Positions 43,563 to 51,497 of a stretch of DNA of 64,000 bases are shown piece after piece (the first letter of the stretch is position 1; every line of letters begins with the position of its first letter). Source of the stretch: Williamsia phyllosphaerae. GTDB lineage: Bacteria > Actinomycetota > Actinomycetes > Mycobacteriales > Mycobacteriaceae. Under the pieces are notes generated by a model. The model was not told the origin of the DNA and did no database searches. It was given only the letters and a program-made list of their open reading frames with translations. The position numbers and the translations under genes are program-made. The stretch is from the NCBI RefSeq assembly GCF_014635305.1, contig NZ_BMCS01000002.1, positions 558,001 to 622,000 on the forward strand, in the 5' to 3' direction.

Positions 43563-44210
43563 GTGGTGTGGACCGACGCACAGGGGCGAGCCCTGACCGA
43601 TCATCCGCGGCCCTCGGTCGCGGTCGACGTGGCCGTGCTGACGGTCCTCGACGGCGGTCTGCGAGTGCTCGTCGTGGACGGCCCGTTCGGTCGCGCGTTG
43701 CCCGGGACCTTCCTGCATCCCGGGGAGCGGCTCGCCGACGCGGCCGCCCGGGCGTTGCTCGACAAGGCGGGGGTCGGCGACCTCGCGTTCCATCAACTCG
43801 GGCTCTACGACGACCCCGCTCGCGACGACCGCGGGTGGGTGCTGTCGATGGCCCACGGATCGGCCTCACCGGCGCACGGGCTGCCCCCGACCGCCGACCT
43901 GGTCGAGGTCGTCGACGGCCGGGCCGCGCAGCCACTCGCCTTCGACCACGACGACATGGTCGCCGCGGCTGTGCTCGACCTGCGTGCGCGCTACGCCGAG
44001 GACGCCGACCCCGACGGTCTCCTCGACGACCGGTTCACGCTGCTCGAACTGCGCCGCGTCCACGAGGCCGTCGCCGGGCAGCAACTGCCCAAGGACACCT
44101 TCCGACGGCGGATGCTCGCCCACGTCGAGGGCACCGGAGAACTCGTGACCGCAGACGCGGGCCGACCCGCCGAGCTGTTCCGACACATCGGGCGGTCCGC
44201 GACCCCCTGA
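43563..44210 (+). CDS. NrtR-like Nudix transcriptional regulator
   Basis: 215 residues. The N-terminal Nudix fold (about 15-140) has a decayed catalytic box (GERLADAAARALLDKAG, lacking REUxEE), as in NrtR sensors that bind ADP-ribose without hydrolysis. The C-terminal winged helix (LLELRRVHEAVAGQQLPKDTFRRRM) would bind DNA. The GTG at 43563 follows the perfect operator copy directly, pointing to autoregulation. The divergent neighbours make or consume free ADP-ribose, so this regulator plausibly responds to their product or to an NAD derivative. Confidence 0.87.
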   Translation: MVWTDAQGRALTDHPRPSVAVDVAVLTVLDGGLRVLVVDGPFGRALPGTFLHPGERLADAAARALLDKAGVGDLAFHQLGLYDDPARDDRGWVLSMAHGSASPAHGLPPTADLVEVVDGRAAQPLAFDHDDMVAAAVLDLRARYAEDADPDGLLDDRFTLLELRRVHEAVAGQQLPKDTFRRRMLAHVEGTGELVTADAGRPAELFRHIGRSATP

Positions 44211-44314
44211 CCGGCCGGTCTCGAACACGACATATCCGGCGACGCGTGGCGAAACGCCGAGCAGCACGGGCATACGCTCTCGCCTCCGCCGACACGAGCA
44301 GTAGCGTCAGTGAC

Positions 44315-45817
44315 ATGAGTGTGTTGCGTACCAAAACAGTCGAGGCGATCCAGTCCGACGCCGCCGGTGGCGAGGGCGACGGGGAGGGCAGCGGGCTCCG
44401 CAAGACCCTGCGCACCCGCGACCTCGTGGGATTCGGCGTCGGAATCGTCATCGGCACCGGCATTTTCACCCTGACCGGCATCCAGGCGAAGGAGAACGCC
44501 GGCCCGGCCGTGGTCGTGTCGTTCCTCATCGCCGGGCTCGTCAGCATGCTCGCCGCGCTCTGTTACGCCGAGTTGGCCTCCGCCGTCCCGACCGCAGGCA
44601 GCGCCTACACCTACGCCTACGCGACACTGGGCGAGGTCTTCGCCTGGATCATCGGGTGGGACCTCGTCCTCGAGTTCGCACTCGGTGCCGCGGTGGTCGC
44701 CCGCAGTTGGTCGGGATACCTCGCCGACCTCTTCGGCCTGCCGCCGTCGCTGTTCACCGAGGAGTCGACGGTCAACATCGGCGCCGTCGCCATCGTCCTG
44801 GTGCTCGGCGCCGTAGCCGCCGTCGGGGTCAAGGAGTCGGCGCGCGTCACCAACACCCTCGTGCTCGTCAAGGTCGCGATCTCGGTCTTCATCATCATCG
44901 TGGGCGCCTTCTTCATGAAGAAGGCGAACCTGCTGCCGTTCATCCCGACGGCGGAGGCCACCACGACCAAGGTCAACACCATCGACCAGCCGCTGCTGCA
45001 GTGGCTCGGCGGCTTCGAACCCGCCACGTTCGGCGTCTCGGGTCTGTTCACCGCCGCCGCGGTGGTGTTCTTCGCCTACACCGGCTTCGAGGCGGTGGCC
45101 AACCTCAGCGAGGAGACCCGTAACCCCGCGCGCGACATCCCACGGGCGCTGCTGATCGTGCTCGGTCTGTGCACCGCGCTCTACGTCATGGTCGCGTTCG
45201 TCGTCACCGGCATGCAGAAGTACACCGACCTCGACTCCAGCGCGCCGATCGCCAAGGCCTTCGACGCCAACAACGCCAGCTGGGCGGGCACCTTCGTCGC
45301 GATAGCCGCGGTCGCCGGGCTCACCTCGGTGATCCTGGTCGACATCATCGCCATGAGCCGCATCGGTTTCGCCCTCGGACGCGACGGACTGCTGCCGCAG
45401 TCGGTGGCCAAGTCGTCACCGCGGTTCGGGACGCCGTTCCGGTTCACCGTCGGCACCACCATCTTCGTGGCGATCCTCGCCGGCCTGATCCCGCTGACCG
45501 ATCTGTCCGAGATGGTCAGCATCGGAACGCTGTTCGCGTTCCTGATCGTCTCGATCGCGGTCCCGATCCTGCGCCGCACCAAGCCCGGCCTCAAGCGGCC
45601 GTTCCGGGTGCCGCTGTCGCCGATCGTCCCGATCATCTCGGCACTCGCCTGCATCTACCTGATGCTCAACCTCGTCGTGGGTACCTGGCTGCGGTTCCTG
45701 GTGTGGCTGGCCCTGGGCATGATCATCTACCTCGCCTACGGGCGTCGACACGCCCGGTTGGCCGCGAAGCTGGTCGATCTGCCGCCGGAGGCGACGGCCA
45801 CGAAAACCGCTGAGTGA
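44315..45817 (+). CDS. APC-family amino acid permease (CAT type)
   Basis: 500 residues with about 12 helices. GFGVGIVIGTGIFTLTGIQA on helix 1 is the unwound substrate-binding motif, and FFAYTGFEAVANLSEETRNPARDIPRAL is the CAT-type signature at helix 6 and the following loop. It is probably a cationic or neutral amino-acid/proton symporter. The ATG at 44315 gives MSVLRTKTVEAIQS; an open frame extends further upstream but covers the Nudix gene. It is convergent with the DUF4185 gene (9-bp gap). Confidence 0.9.
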   Translation: MSVLRTKTVEAIQSDAAGGEGDGEGSGLRKTLRTRDLVGFGVGIVIGTGIFTLTGIQAKENAGPAVVVSFLIAGLVSMLAALCYAELASAVPTAGSAYTYAYATLGEVFAWIIGWDLVLEFALGAAVVARSWSGYLADLFGLPPSLFTEESTVNIGAVAIVLVLGAVAAVGVKESARVTNTLVLVKVAISVFIIIVGAFFMKKANLLPFIPTAEATTTKVNTIDQPLLQWLGGFEPATFGVSGLFTAAAVVFFAYTGFEAVANLSEETRNPARDIPRALLIVLGLCTALYVMVAFVVTGMQKYTDLDSSAPIAKAFDANNASWAGTFVAIAAVAGLTSVILVDIIAMSRIGFALGRDGLLPQSVAKSSPRFGTPFRFTVGTTIFVAILAGLIPLTDLSEMVSIGTLFAFLIVSIAVPILRRTKPGLKRPFRVPLSPIVPIISALACIYLMLNLVVGTWLRFLVWLALGMIIYLAYGRRHARLAAKLVDLPPEATATKTAE

Positions 45818-45826
45818 CAGCCGGGA

Positions 45827-47302
45827 TCAGTTCGTCCGGATGTGCATGAGGTCGACGTTGTAACTCGTGTACGTCGTGGTGGTGATGTACAGATCCTTGT
45901 CGGTCGACCACGGGTGCATGAACCCGCCGTAGAGCTGCGGGTACCTGATGCTCGACACCAGGTTCGACGGTTCCGACCACAGCCCTTGCGGAGACCGCGA
46001 CTGCCGCAACACGATCGCGCTGCGCAGCACGTCGAGATAGGTGGCCTGCCAGAGCTTCGACTTCTCGTCGTAGCGCACCGACAGCTCGCCGTTGGGACCA
46101 CCGAAGATCGGGGTCGCCTGGTCGCCGTTGCGGGTCGGGATCCAGTTGCCGCGCACCCAGTACTGGTACGCGGTCTTGTTGAGGATCTGCGTCTTCGGGA
46201 CCCGCGCCAACGCGGTGGCACCGAGTCGGCCGTTGGGGGTGCCGAACAGGTAGACCCAGTCACCCTGCGGCACCATCGCGGAGACCTGGAAGTTGGCGTT
46301 GCCACCGAAGATGTTGTCCCAGCGCGCGTACTGGTCCTTGACCCAGGTCGACCCGCCGTCGTCGGAGTAGGCGAGCCCGCCGTAGTTGGTGATCCACTGC
46401 CCGGGCAGCGTGAACGTGTTGATCGACATGTAGCTCATGTACTGACGGTTGCCGAGTGCGAAGCCGGAGGTCGGGATGACGGTCTGCTCGGCGTTGTTGA
46501 TCTTGCGGCTGGCCAACAGCTCGGCCGCGTGGCAGCGACTGTCCTGCACCATGGTCCGGATCTTCAGCCCGTCGGAGAGCTTGGTGTCGTCACTGAACCC
46601 TAGGACGTTGGACCGCCAGTCGCCACCGTTGGCGCCGGGCGGGCGGAATCCCTTGCCGAAGCTGTCGCCGAACGCGATGGCGACCTGCCCGGGCTTGGAC
46701 TGCCACATGATGCCCAGGTCGGTCCCGTTGAGCTGAAAACGCTTGTCGGTGCGGCCCGTCGATCCCCTGCCGGTCACCTGCGCCACATAGTTGGAGGCCC
46801 CGACCCGCGGGTTACCCAACTTCGGGGTGAGCGAACCGGGGGTCGACCCCGGTGCTGCCCGCGGGGGTCGGGCCTGGAACGGCGGCGGGGTGCCACCGGG
46901 CACCGGCACCGGGACGGTGAGGAACGGGCGCGGGACGAACGACAGCTTCGGGATCGGGATGTTCCCCGAACCGGTGCCGACCGCGTTGGGCGGTGGCGGC
47001 GGGTCGGTGATGTCCGGGCACGGGTCCTTGCAGAAGTCCTTGAGGGGCTGCTCGGACGGGATCCGCTTGTTGTTCTGCAACGGTCCGTACCGCGGGACGG
47101 GCTGCAGCTTCAGGTACGGGATGGGGATCCGGATGTCGGGGGCCGACGGCGCGGAGGGCCGGGCCGGCTGCGGGAGATCGTTGGCACACCCCGAGCTCGG
47201 CAGTGCCACCGACCGGGCGGGCGCCGCCACCGCGGGCGCACCGCCGAGAGCGGGCAGCAGTGCGCACCCCGCGATCGTGATCGCCACCAACCGTCGAAGC
47301 AT
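45827..47302 (-). CDS. Secreted DUF4185 protein, candidate endo-D-arabinanase (GH183-like)
   Basis: 491 residues. A Sec signal (MLRRLVAITIAGCALLPALGGAPAVA) is followed by a proline-rich linker (about 45-165) and a beta-propeller domain with AIAFGDSFGKGF, NVLGFSDDTKLSDGL, SDDGGSTWVKD, PQGDWVYLFGTPNGR and the C-terminal QLYGGFMHPWS. This is the DUF4185 fold. Some DUF4185 proteins were shown to be endo-D-arabinanases (family GH183), so cutting the organism's own arabinogalactan or lipoarabinomannan is a reasonable proposal. Activity here is not proven, and the proline-rich linker may span the cell wall. Confidence 0.78.
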   Translation of the reverse strand: MLRRLVAITIAGCALLPALGGAPAVAAPARSVALPSSGCANDLPQPARPSAPSAPDIRIPIPYLKLQPVPRYGPLQNNKRIPSEQPLKDFCKDPCPDITDPPPPPNAVGTGSGNIPIPKLSFVPRPFLTVPVPVPGGTPPPFQARPPRAAPGSTPGSLTPKLGNPRVGASNYVAQVTGRGSTGRTDKRFQLNGTDLGIMWQSKPGQVAIAFGDSFGKGFRPPGANGGDWRSNVLGFSDDTKLSDGLKIRTMVQDSRCHAAELLASRKINNAEQTVIPTSGFALGNRQYMSYMSINTFTLPGQWITNYGGLAYSDDGGSTWVKDQYARWDNIFGGNANFQVSAMVPQGDWVYLFGTPNGRLGATALARVPKTQILNKTAYQYWVRGNWIPTRNGDQATPIFGGPNGELSVRYDEKSKLWQATYLDVLRSAIVLRQSRSPQGLWSEPSNLVSSIRYPQLYGGFMHPWSTDKDLYITTTTYTSYNVDLMHIRTN

Positions 47303-47351
47303 GCGTGATCCCCGTTTCACCTCGTGTGCTTGAGCGAGGCTGAACCTAGCA

Positions 47352-47365
47352 TGTGACATGTCACA
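47352..47365. promoter_or_regulatory. Palindrome TGTGACATGTCACA
   Basis: A perfect 14-bp palindrome 49 bp upstream of the DUF4185 start. It contains TGTGA/TCACA half sites but with a 4-bp spacer, not the 6 bp of CRP/GlxR sites, so the binding protein is uncertain. Confidence 0.4.
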
Positions 47366-47490
47366 CCCGGGTGATCCGAACGATGGACAGCAACCTGAGA
47401 CAGACCTGAGACCGTCTCGATACGCGGCCACCGCGGGGCACGCCTCGCGATCTCCCCTATCGCCCACGTGTCGGGCGACATACTGGAGCG

Positions 47491-47700
47491 ATGCCAACCT
47501 GGATCGTCGTCGTGCTCGTCATCGCCGTGATCATCGCGATCGGCGTGATCTTCGCGCTTGTCCGTTACTACCGGTCCAAGCCGCCGCCCATCCCGGCCGG
47601 CTGGTACCCCGACCTGCACGATCCATCGATCGAGCGTCGACACGACGGCTCGGGGTGGACCGAGGAGACCCGTCCGAACGAGGACGAGCGGGAGCGCTGA
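47491..47700 (+). CDS. Small membrane protein with DUF2510-type tail
   Basis: 69 residues. One N-terminal helix (IVVVLVIAVIIAIGVIFALV) is followed by PIPAGWYPDLHDPSIERRHDGSGWTEETRP, which is the DUF2510 pattern PxGWYPDP...R.WDGxxWT found on many actinobacterial envelope proteins. The function of the motif is unknown. The start ATG at 47491 is preceded by CTGGAG. Confidence 0.8.
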   Translation: MPTWIVVVLVIAVIIAIGVIFALVRYYRSKPPPIPAGWYPDLHDPSIERRHDGSGWTEETRPNEDERER

Positions 47701-47709
47701 GAGAACGCC

Positions 47710-48993
47710 TCAGCAGCGTCCGAGATCCGATGTCGGCGGCCGGACGGCGTCGGGCTCGGATGCGCCGGGCGGGGTCGAGAGCCGGGCCAGCAGCCAGTCG
47801 TAGACCTCGTCATGGTTGAGCAGGGTGAAGTGATTTGCCGAGGCGATGGCGAATCCGTCCTCGTCGCGGAACCCGATGTGCCGGGTCTTGTTCCGACCCG
47901 ATGCGCTCGGGACCAGCACCAGACCGTCGCCGATGATCCGCCCCAACGGGTGTCGCGCGTTGCGGGTGACCGTCGCGGAGACGAAACAGTGCGTCGCGTT
48001 CTCCAGCAGCGGGACCTCCTGCACCGCCGCCACTCTCAGGGCGTCGATGTCGCGACCGGTCCAGTCCTCGTCGACGAGCGAACCGTGGAACAGGTCGCGC
48101 ACACCAGAGCTGCGTCGGCGGAGCAGCCGCGCGAACGGCCGCGACTCGGGCAGTTTGTCCAGGGCCGCGCTGAGGTAGTGCACCGATCGTTCCAGCGGCG
48201 CGCCCAGGTGCGGCGTCCCGAGACAGACCACGTGTCGGACGCGCTTGACCCACAACCGCTCCGCGGTGGCCGCCTGGAAGCAGGCGCTGCGCACCACCAG
48301 CCCGCCCATCGAATGTCCGACGAACGCGATCTCGTGGATGGGGACCGGCCAGGACACGACCAGTTCGGCCATGAGCTTCTCCAGCTCGCGGCCGTTCTCC
48401 GAGACGTGTTTGCCGGTGTTGTAGCGGACCTGGATCTCGGTCGCGGCAAGGTCGTCGCCGAGTCGAGTTCCATAGGTGGGCGCGCCGGTCAGAGTCCAGG
48501 CCGCCTCGGTCTCCATCAGCCCGTGCAGGAAGACCACGACCCGGCCGGTGGCCGCGGGAAAGGCCGCGGCGAGTGCACCGACGGTGGGCGCGACCGGCAC
48601 ACCGTCGACACGAATCGCCATGGGCTGGGCCAGCGGACTCCTCTGACTGTCGAGGTGGTCGCCGATCAGTCCGTTGACGGCGGCGATGACCATCGCACCC
48701 TTGGTGGTCTCCGACGGCGGTCGTCCCCACCCGTTGGCGGTCTCGCCGGCGATCTCAGAGGCGGTGTCGCACACGGCGGTGATCACCGAGTACGTGCCGC
48801 CGGCGATCGCGTCGTGCACCGTCTTCGCGGGCGTCACGAAGTCGCCGAGTCCGAGACGCAGTCCGGTGAAGACGTGGTCGGAGATGGCGGAGTGGACCTT
48901 GGCGATCCCGGTCGTCGCGTCACCGAGCTCGGCCAACGCGAGACGGGTCAACTCGCGGACCTCGGTGCGGCGTTGTTCGACCACAGAGTTCAT
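47710..48993 (-). CDS. Alpha/beta hydrolase, PGAP1/triacylglycerol-lipase-like
   Basis: 427 residues from the ATG at 48993. A helical N-terminal region (about 1-130) precedes the hydrolase core: VVVFLHGLMETEAAW (oxyanion), FVGHSMGGLVVRSA (Ser nucleophile), and CLGTPHLGAPLERSVHYL, a block characteristic of PGAP1/lipase-class-2 proteins. The histidine is probably in SANHFTLLNHDEVY. It is cytoplasmic by sequence. It may hydrolyse lipid esters. Convergent with the DUF2510 protein. Confidence 0.85.
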   Translation of the reverse strand: MNSVVEQRRTEVRELTRLALAELGDATTGIAKVHSAISDHVFTGLRLGLGDFVTPAKTVHDAIAGGTYSVITAVCDTASEIAGETANGWGRPPSETTKGAMVIAAVNGLIGDHLDSQRSPLAQPMAIRVDGVPVAPTVGALAAAFPAATGRVVVFLHGLMETEAAWTLTGAPTYGTRLGDDLAATEIQVRYNTGKHVSENGRELEKLMAELVVSWPVPIHEIAFVGHSMGGLVVRSACFQAATAERLWVKRVRHVVCLGTPHLGAPLERSVHYLSAALDKLPESRPFARLLRRRSSGVRDLFHGSLVDEDWTGRDIDALRVAAVQEVPLLENATHCFVSATVTRNARHPLGRIIGDGLVLVPSASGRNKTRHIGFRDEDGFAIASANHFTLLNHDEVYDWLLARLSTPPGASEPDAVRPPTSDLGRC

Positions 48994-49062
48994 GAGTTTG
49001 AGAGTACAGTTGTTCACTCATCGAGTCACGTCCGTGTTCCGCCCTGAGGCAGGATGTGACCC

Positions 49063-49473
49063 ATGTCCTGGATCCGCAATGCCGCCCGTGGGGTCCTGGG
49101 CGGGTTCCTCATCTTCGCCGGAACGGCGCACCTGACCTTCGCCCGCGACACCTTTCAGGCGCAGGTCCCCGACTGGGTTCCGCTGAACGCGGACTTCGTG
49201 GTCATCGCATCCGGGGTCGTCGAGATCGTCCTCGGCGTCTGCCTGCTCCTGCTCTACCGACACCAGGTGGCGATGGGGTGGATCGTGGCCGCGTTCTTCG
49301 TGGCGGTGTTCCCGGGCAACATCTCGCAGTACGTCACCCACACCGACGCGTTCGGCCTCGACACCGACAGCGCGAGACTCATCCGACTGTTCTTCCAACC
49401 CCTGCTGATCGCCTGGGCGCTGTGGTGCACCGGAGCCCTCGCAGCCCTACGCAGTGGGACCACCACGCGCTGA
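49063..49473 (+). CDS. DoxX-family membrane protein
   Basis: 136 residues with four hydrophobic helices and the DoxX-type opening GVLGGFLIFAGTAHLTFARDTF plus QVPDWVPLNADFVVIASGVVEIVLG. DoxX-like proteins are found in thiol/oxidative stress complexes and elsewhere; the role here is unassigned. It lies 69 bp from the divergent hydrolase gene, and its stop is 5 bp from the convergent dienelactone-hydrolase gene. Confidence 0.82.
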   Translation: MSWIRNAARGVLGGFLIFAGTAHLTFARDTFQAQVPDWVPLNADFVVIASGVVEIVLGVCLLLLYRHQVAMGWIVAAFFVAVFPGNISQYVTHTDAFGLDTDSARLIRLFFQPLLIAWALWCTGALAALRSGTTTR

Positions 49474-49478
49474 CGCCT

Positions 49479-50417
49479 TCACCCCAGATAGGTACCGAAC
49501 CACTCCATAACCTGCCCGTACACGGTGTTCGCGGCAGCTTCGTTGTACCGGGCGCCGGTGTCGTTGAAGAAGGCGTGGTCGACGCCGGGCACACTCTGCA
49601 CGCGATACCGCATACCGGCCGCTTTCAACGCGGTCTCGGCCTCGGGCATCGACGCGTTGACTCGTTTGTCGAGTCCGGCGTAGACCGCGAGCACGGCGGC
49701 GTTCTTGGACCCGTCGAAGTTCGCGTCGTCGGGCAGCGGGCCGTAGAACGGCACGGCCGCCGACAACTGCGGCTCACCCGAGGCCAACAGCGACCACACC
49801 AGTCCCCCGCCGAAGCAGAACCCGATGGCACCGACCTTCGCGCCGGGCGCACGTTTCTGTAGTTCGACGACGCCGGCCTTCATGTCGGCGACGAAATTCT
49901 CGGCGGGGATGTCGGCGAGTGCGGCGGTGGCCTGCGCCGGATCGGAGAAGGTGGCGGTGCCGCCTTTCCCCGAGAGCAGGTCGACGGCCAGCGACGAGTA
50001 ACCGGCGCCCGCGAGGCGTCCGGCGATGGTGCGGATGTGGTCGGTCAACCCCTTGTTCTCATGGAGCACGAGAACCGCGCCCTTGGGCGACGGCGCCGCG
50101 GCCCACGCCCCCTGCAGGGTCCCGTTCGGGCCGGCGAAGGTGATCGCCTCCGTGGGCAGCGCCGTGGACATCCCCGGCGCGGTCGCCGATCCCGATGTCG
50201 CCGCCGATGCGGGCGCGCCCGATCCCGACGACGTCGCGGCGCTGCTCTGGGTGGCGGTGGTGTCGGAATCGCTGCCGCAGGCGGCGAGCAGAGCCGACGC
50301 GGAGGCCGCGGTGAGTCCCAACAAACCCAGTCGGCGCAATGCCTCGCGACGTCCGAACAGTCCGTCGGCGTGGTCGATGGCGATCTCTTCGGCGATGTAC
50401 TGCTTGAACTGGGTCAT
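49479..50417 (-). CDS. Dienelactone hydrolase family lipoprotein
   Basis: 312 residues. The N-terminus MTQFKQYIAEEIAIDHADGL precedes a twin-arginine/lipobox signal: RR at 23-24 and LLAAC with Cys47. A Ser/Ala linker follows, then the DLH fold with nucleophile Cys in AIGFCFGGGLVW, Asp in YAGLDKRV and His in PGVDHAFFND, so the C-D-H triad is complete. It should be an exported, lipid-anchored hydrolase. The true dienelactone substrate is unlikely outside the cell. Confidence 0.88.
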   Translation of the reverse strand: MTQFKQYIAEEIAIDHADGLFGRREALRRLGLLGLTAASASALLAACGSDSDTTATQSSAATSSGSGAPASAATSGSATAPGMSTALPTEAITFAGPNGTLQGAWAAAPSPKGAVLVLHENKGLTDHIRTIAGRLAGAGYSSLAVDLLSGKGGTATFSDPAQATAALADIPAENFVADMKAGVVELQKRAPGAKVGAIGFCFGGGLVWSLLASGEPQLSAAVPFYGPLPDDANFDGSKNAAVLAVYAGLDKRVNASMPEAETALKAAGMRYRVQSVPGVDHAFFNDTGARYNEAAANTVYGQVMEWFGTYLG

Positions 50418-50677
50418 GGGTCCTCGCGGATCGAAGTGGTGGGCCGTGGCTCCCACTATGCCTGAGCACGCCGTCCCCTGGCGGGCAGCAATCAACCAGT
50501 TGCGGTAGACAATGCGGATCGCAAACAGCCACACATGATTTCAGTTCGGTGGCGTTTGTTGTGTGCAACTGATTTGTAGGACACAGTCATAGGTGCACCA
50601 ACCCACCGGGGATTCAAAAGCGAGACCCGAGAATTTGCCGCGACCGACGCTCGGCGTGGCGAACGAAGGAGATCCTC

Positions 50678-50956
50678 GTGATCGGAACCATCATCAGTGC
50701 CATCGTCGTCGGCCTCATCATCGGAGCCCTGGCACGACTCGTTCTGCCGGGTAAGCAGAACATCGGCATCATCGTGACCATCATCCTGGGCATCCTCGGA
50801 TCGCTCATCGGATCGTTCATCACCTACAAGGTCGGGTACAACAACGCCAACGGCGGCTGGGAGATCATCCCGTTCGTCGTCGGCATCGTCGTCGCCGCGA
50901 TCCTGATCGCCGGCTACGTCGCCGTCACCGGGCGTCGCAGCAGGGTCGCACGCTGA
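50678..50956 (+). CDS. GlsB/YeaQ/YmgE family stress membrane protein
   Basis: 92 residues with three hydrophobic helices rich in Gly/Ile: IISAIVVGLIIGALARLVLPG, IGIIVTIILGILGSLIGSF, and IPFVVGIVVAAILIAGYVAV. This is the transglycosylase-associated (YeaQ) family, commonly stress-induced. The GTG start at 50678 has an AAGGAG site 7 bp away. The 260 bp upstream hold no gene; I see no definite promoter there. A strong hairpin terminates it. Confidence 0.88.
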   Translation: MIGTIISAIVVGLIIGALARLVLPGKQNIGIIVTIILGILGSLIGSFITYKVGYNNANGGWEIIPFVVGIVVAAILIAGYVAVTGRRSRVAR

Positions 50957-50974
50957 CCTGAGCGGAATCTCGTC

Positions 50975-51018
50975 GCAGAAGCCGACCATCCGCGCATCGT
51001 GCGGTGGTCGGCTTCTGC
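50975..51018. terminator. Strong bidirectional hairpin terminator
   Basis: A 14-bp perfect stem, GCAGAAGCCGACCA with TGGTCGGCTTCTGC, encloses a second 4-bp stem CCGC/GCGG. It lies 18 bp after the YeaQ-family stop and 14 bp beyond the stop of the convergent VOC gene, so it serves both directions. Confidence 0.85.
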
Positions 51019-51032
51019 CGTTGCGACGCAGG

Positions 51033-51497
51033 CTATTTCGCCAATTCGATGAACTCCAGGGTCAGTCCGTCGCTGTCGTGCAGGTACAGGAACTTCGTTC
51101 CGGCGCGCGGCCCCTCGGTCATGGTCTGCACGGATCCACGGGTGAACCATCCGCCGTCGGCGAGACGCGTATGCACGGCTTCGATGTCGTCGACGGTGAA
51201 CGCCAGATGCTTCGTTCCCGGCGCCGCGGGGCTGCGCAGCTCATCCGGCGACATGCCGGGCGAGGTGTACTGCAGAAGTTCGATGGTGTGTCCCGGGGCG
51301 CCGATTATCGCGGTGGAGATGTCGGCGTCGTCGACACCGGTGACCTGCTCGGCGAACTCGCCGGCGAGGTGACCACGGCGCCGTAGCTCGAAACCCATCA
51401 CCTCGGTCCAGAAACGGATCGAACGGTCGATGTCGCTGACGGTGAGGCCGGTGTGATCGACGGCGGTGACGGTGAACGACGGTGTCGGAGAGGTCAT
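51033..51497 (-). CDS. VOC/glyoxalase family protein
   Basis: 154 residues with two beta-alpha-beta-beta-beta modules. VDHTGLTVSDIDRSIRFWTEVMGF opens the first and HLAFTVDDIEAVHTRL the second; candidate metal ligands are His15, Glu72-73 region (HTIELLQY), His96 region and Glu near the C-terminus (LTLEFIEL). This fits a metal-dependent lyase, isomerase or dioxygenase of the glyoxalase superfamily. Its ATG overlaps the stop of the membrane glycosyltransferase gene (ATGA). Confidence 0.85.
   Translation of the reverse strand: MTSPTPSFTVTAVDHTGLTVSDIDRSIRFWTEVMGFELRRRGHLAGEFAEQVTGVDDADISTAIIGAPGHTIELLQYTSPGMSPDELRSPAAPGTKHLAFTVDDIEAVHTRLADGGWFTRGSVQTMTEGPRAGTKFLYLHDSDGLTLEFIELAK

Noticed and set aside
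47352..47365. CRP/GlxR site
   Set aside because: The half sites TGTGA and TCACA are 4 bp apart rather than 6, so only a generic palindrome is reported.
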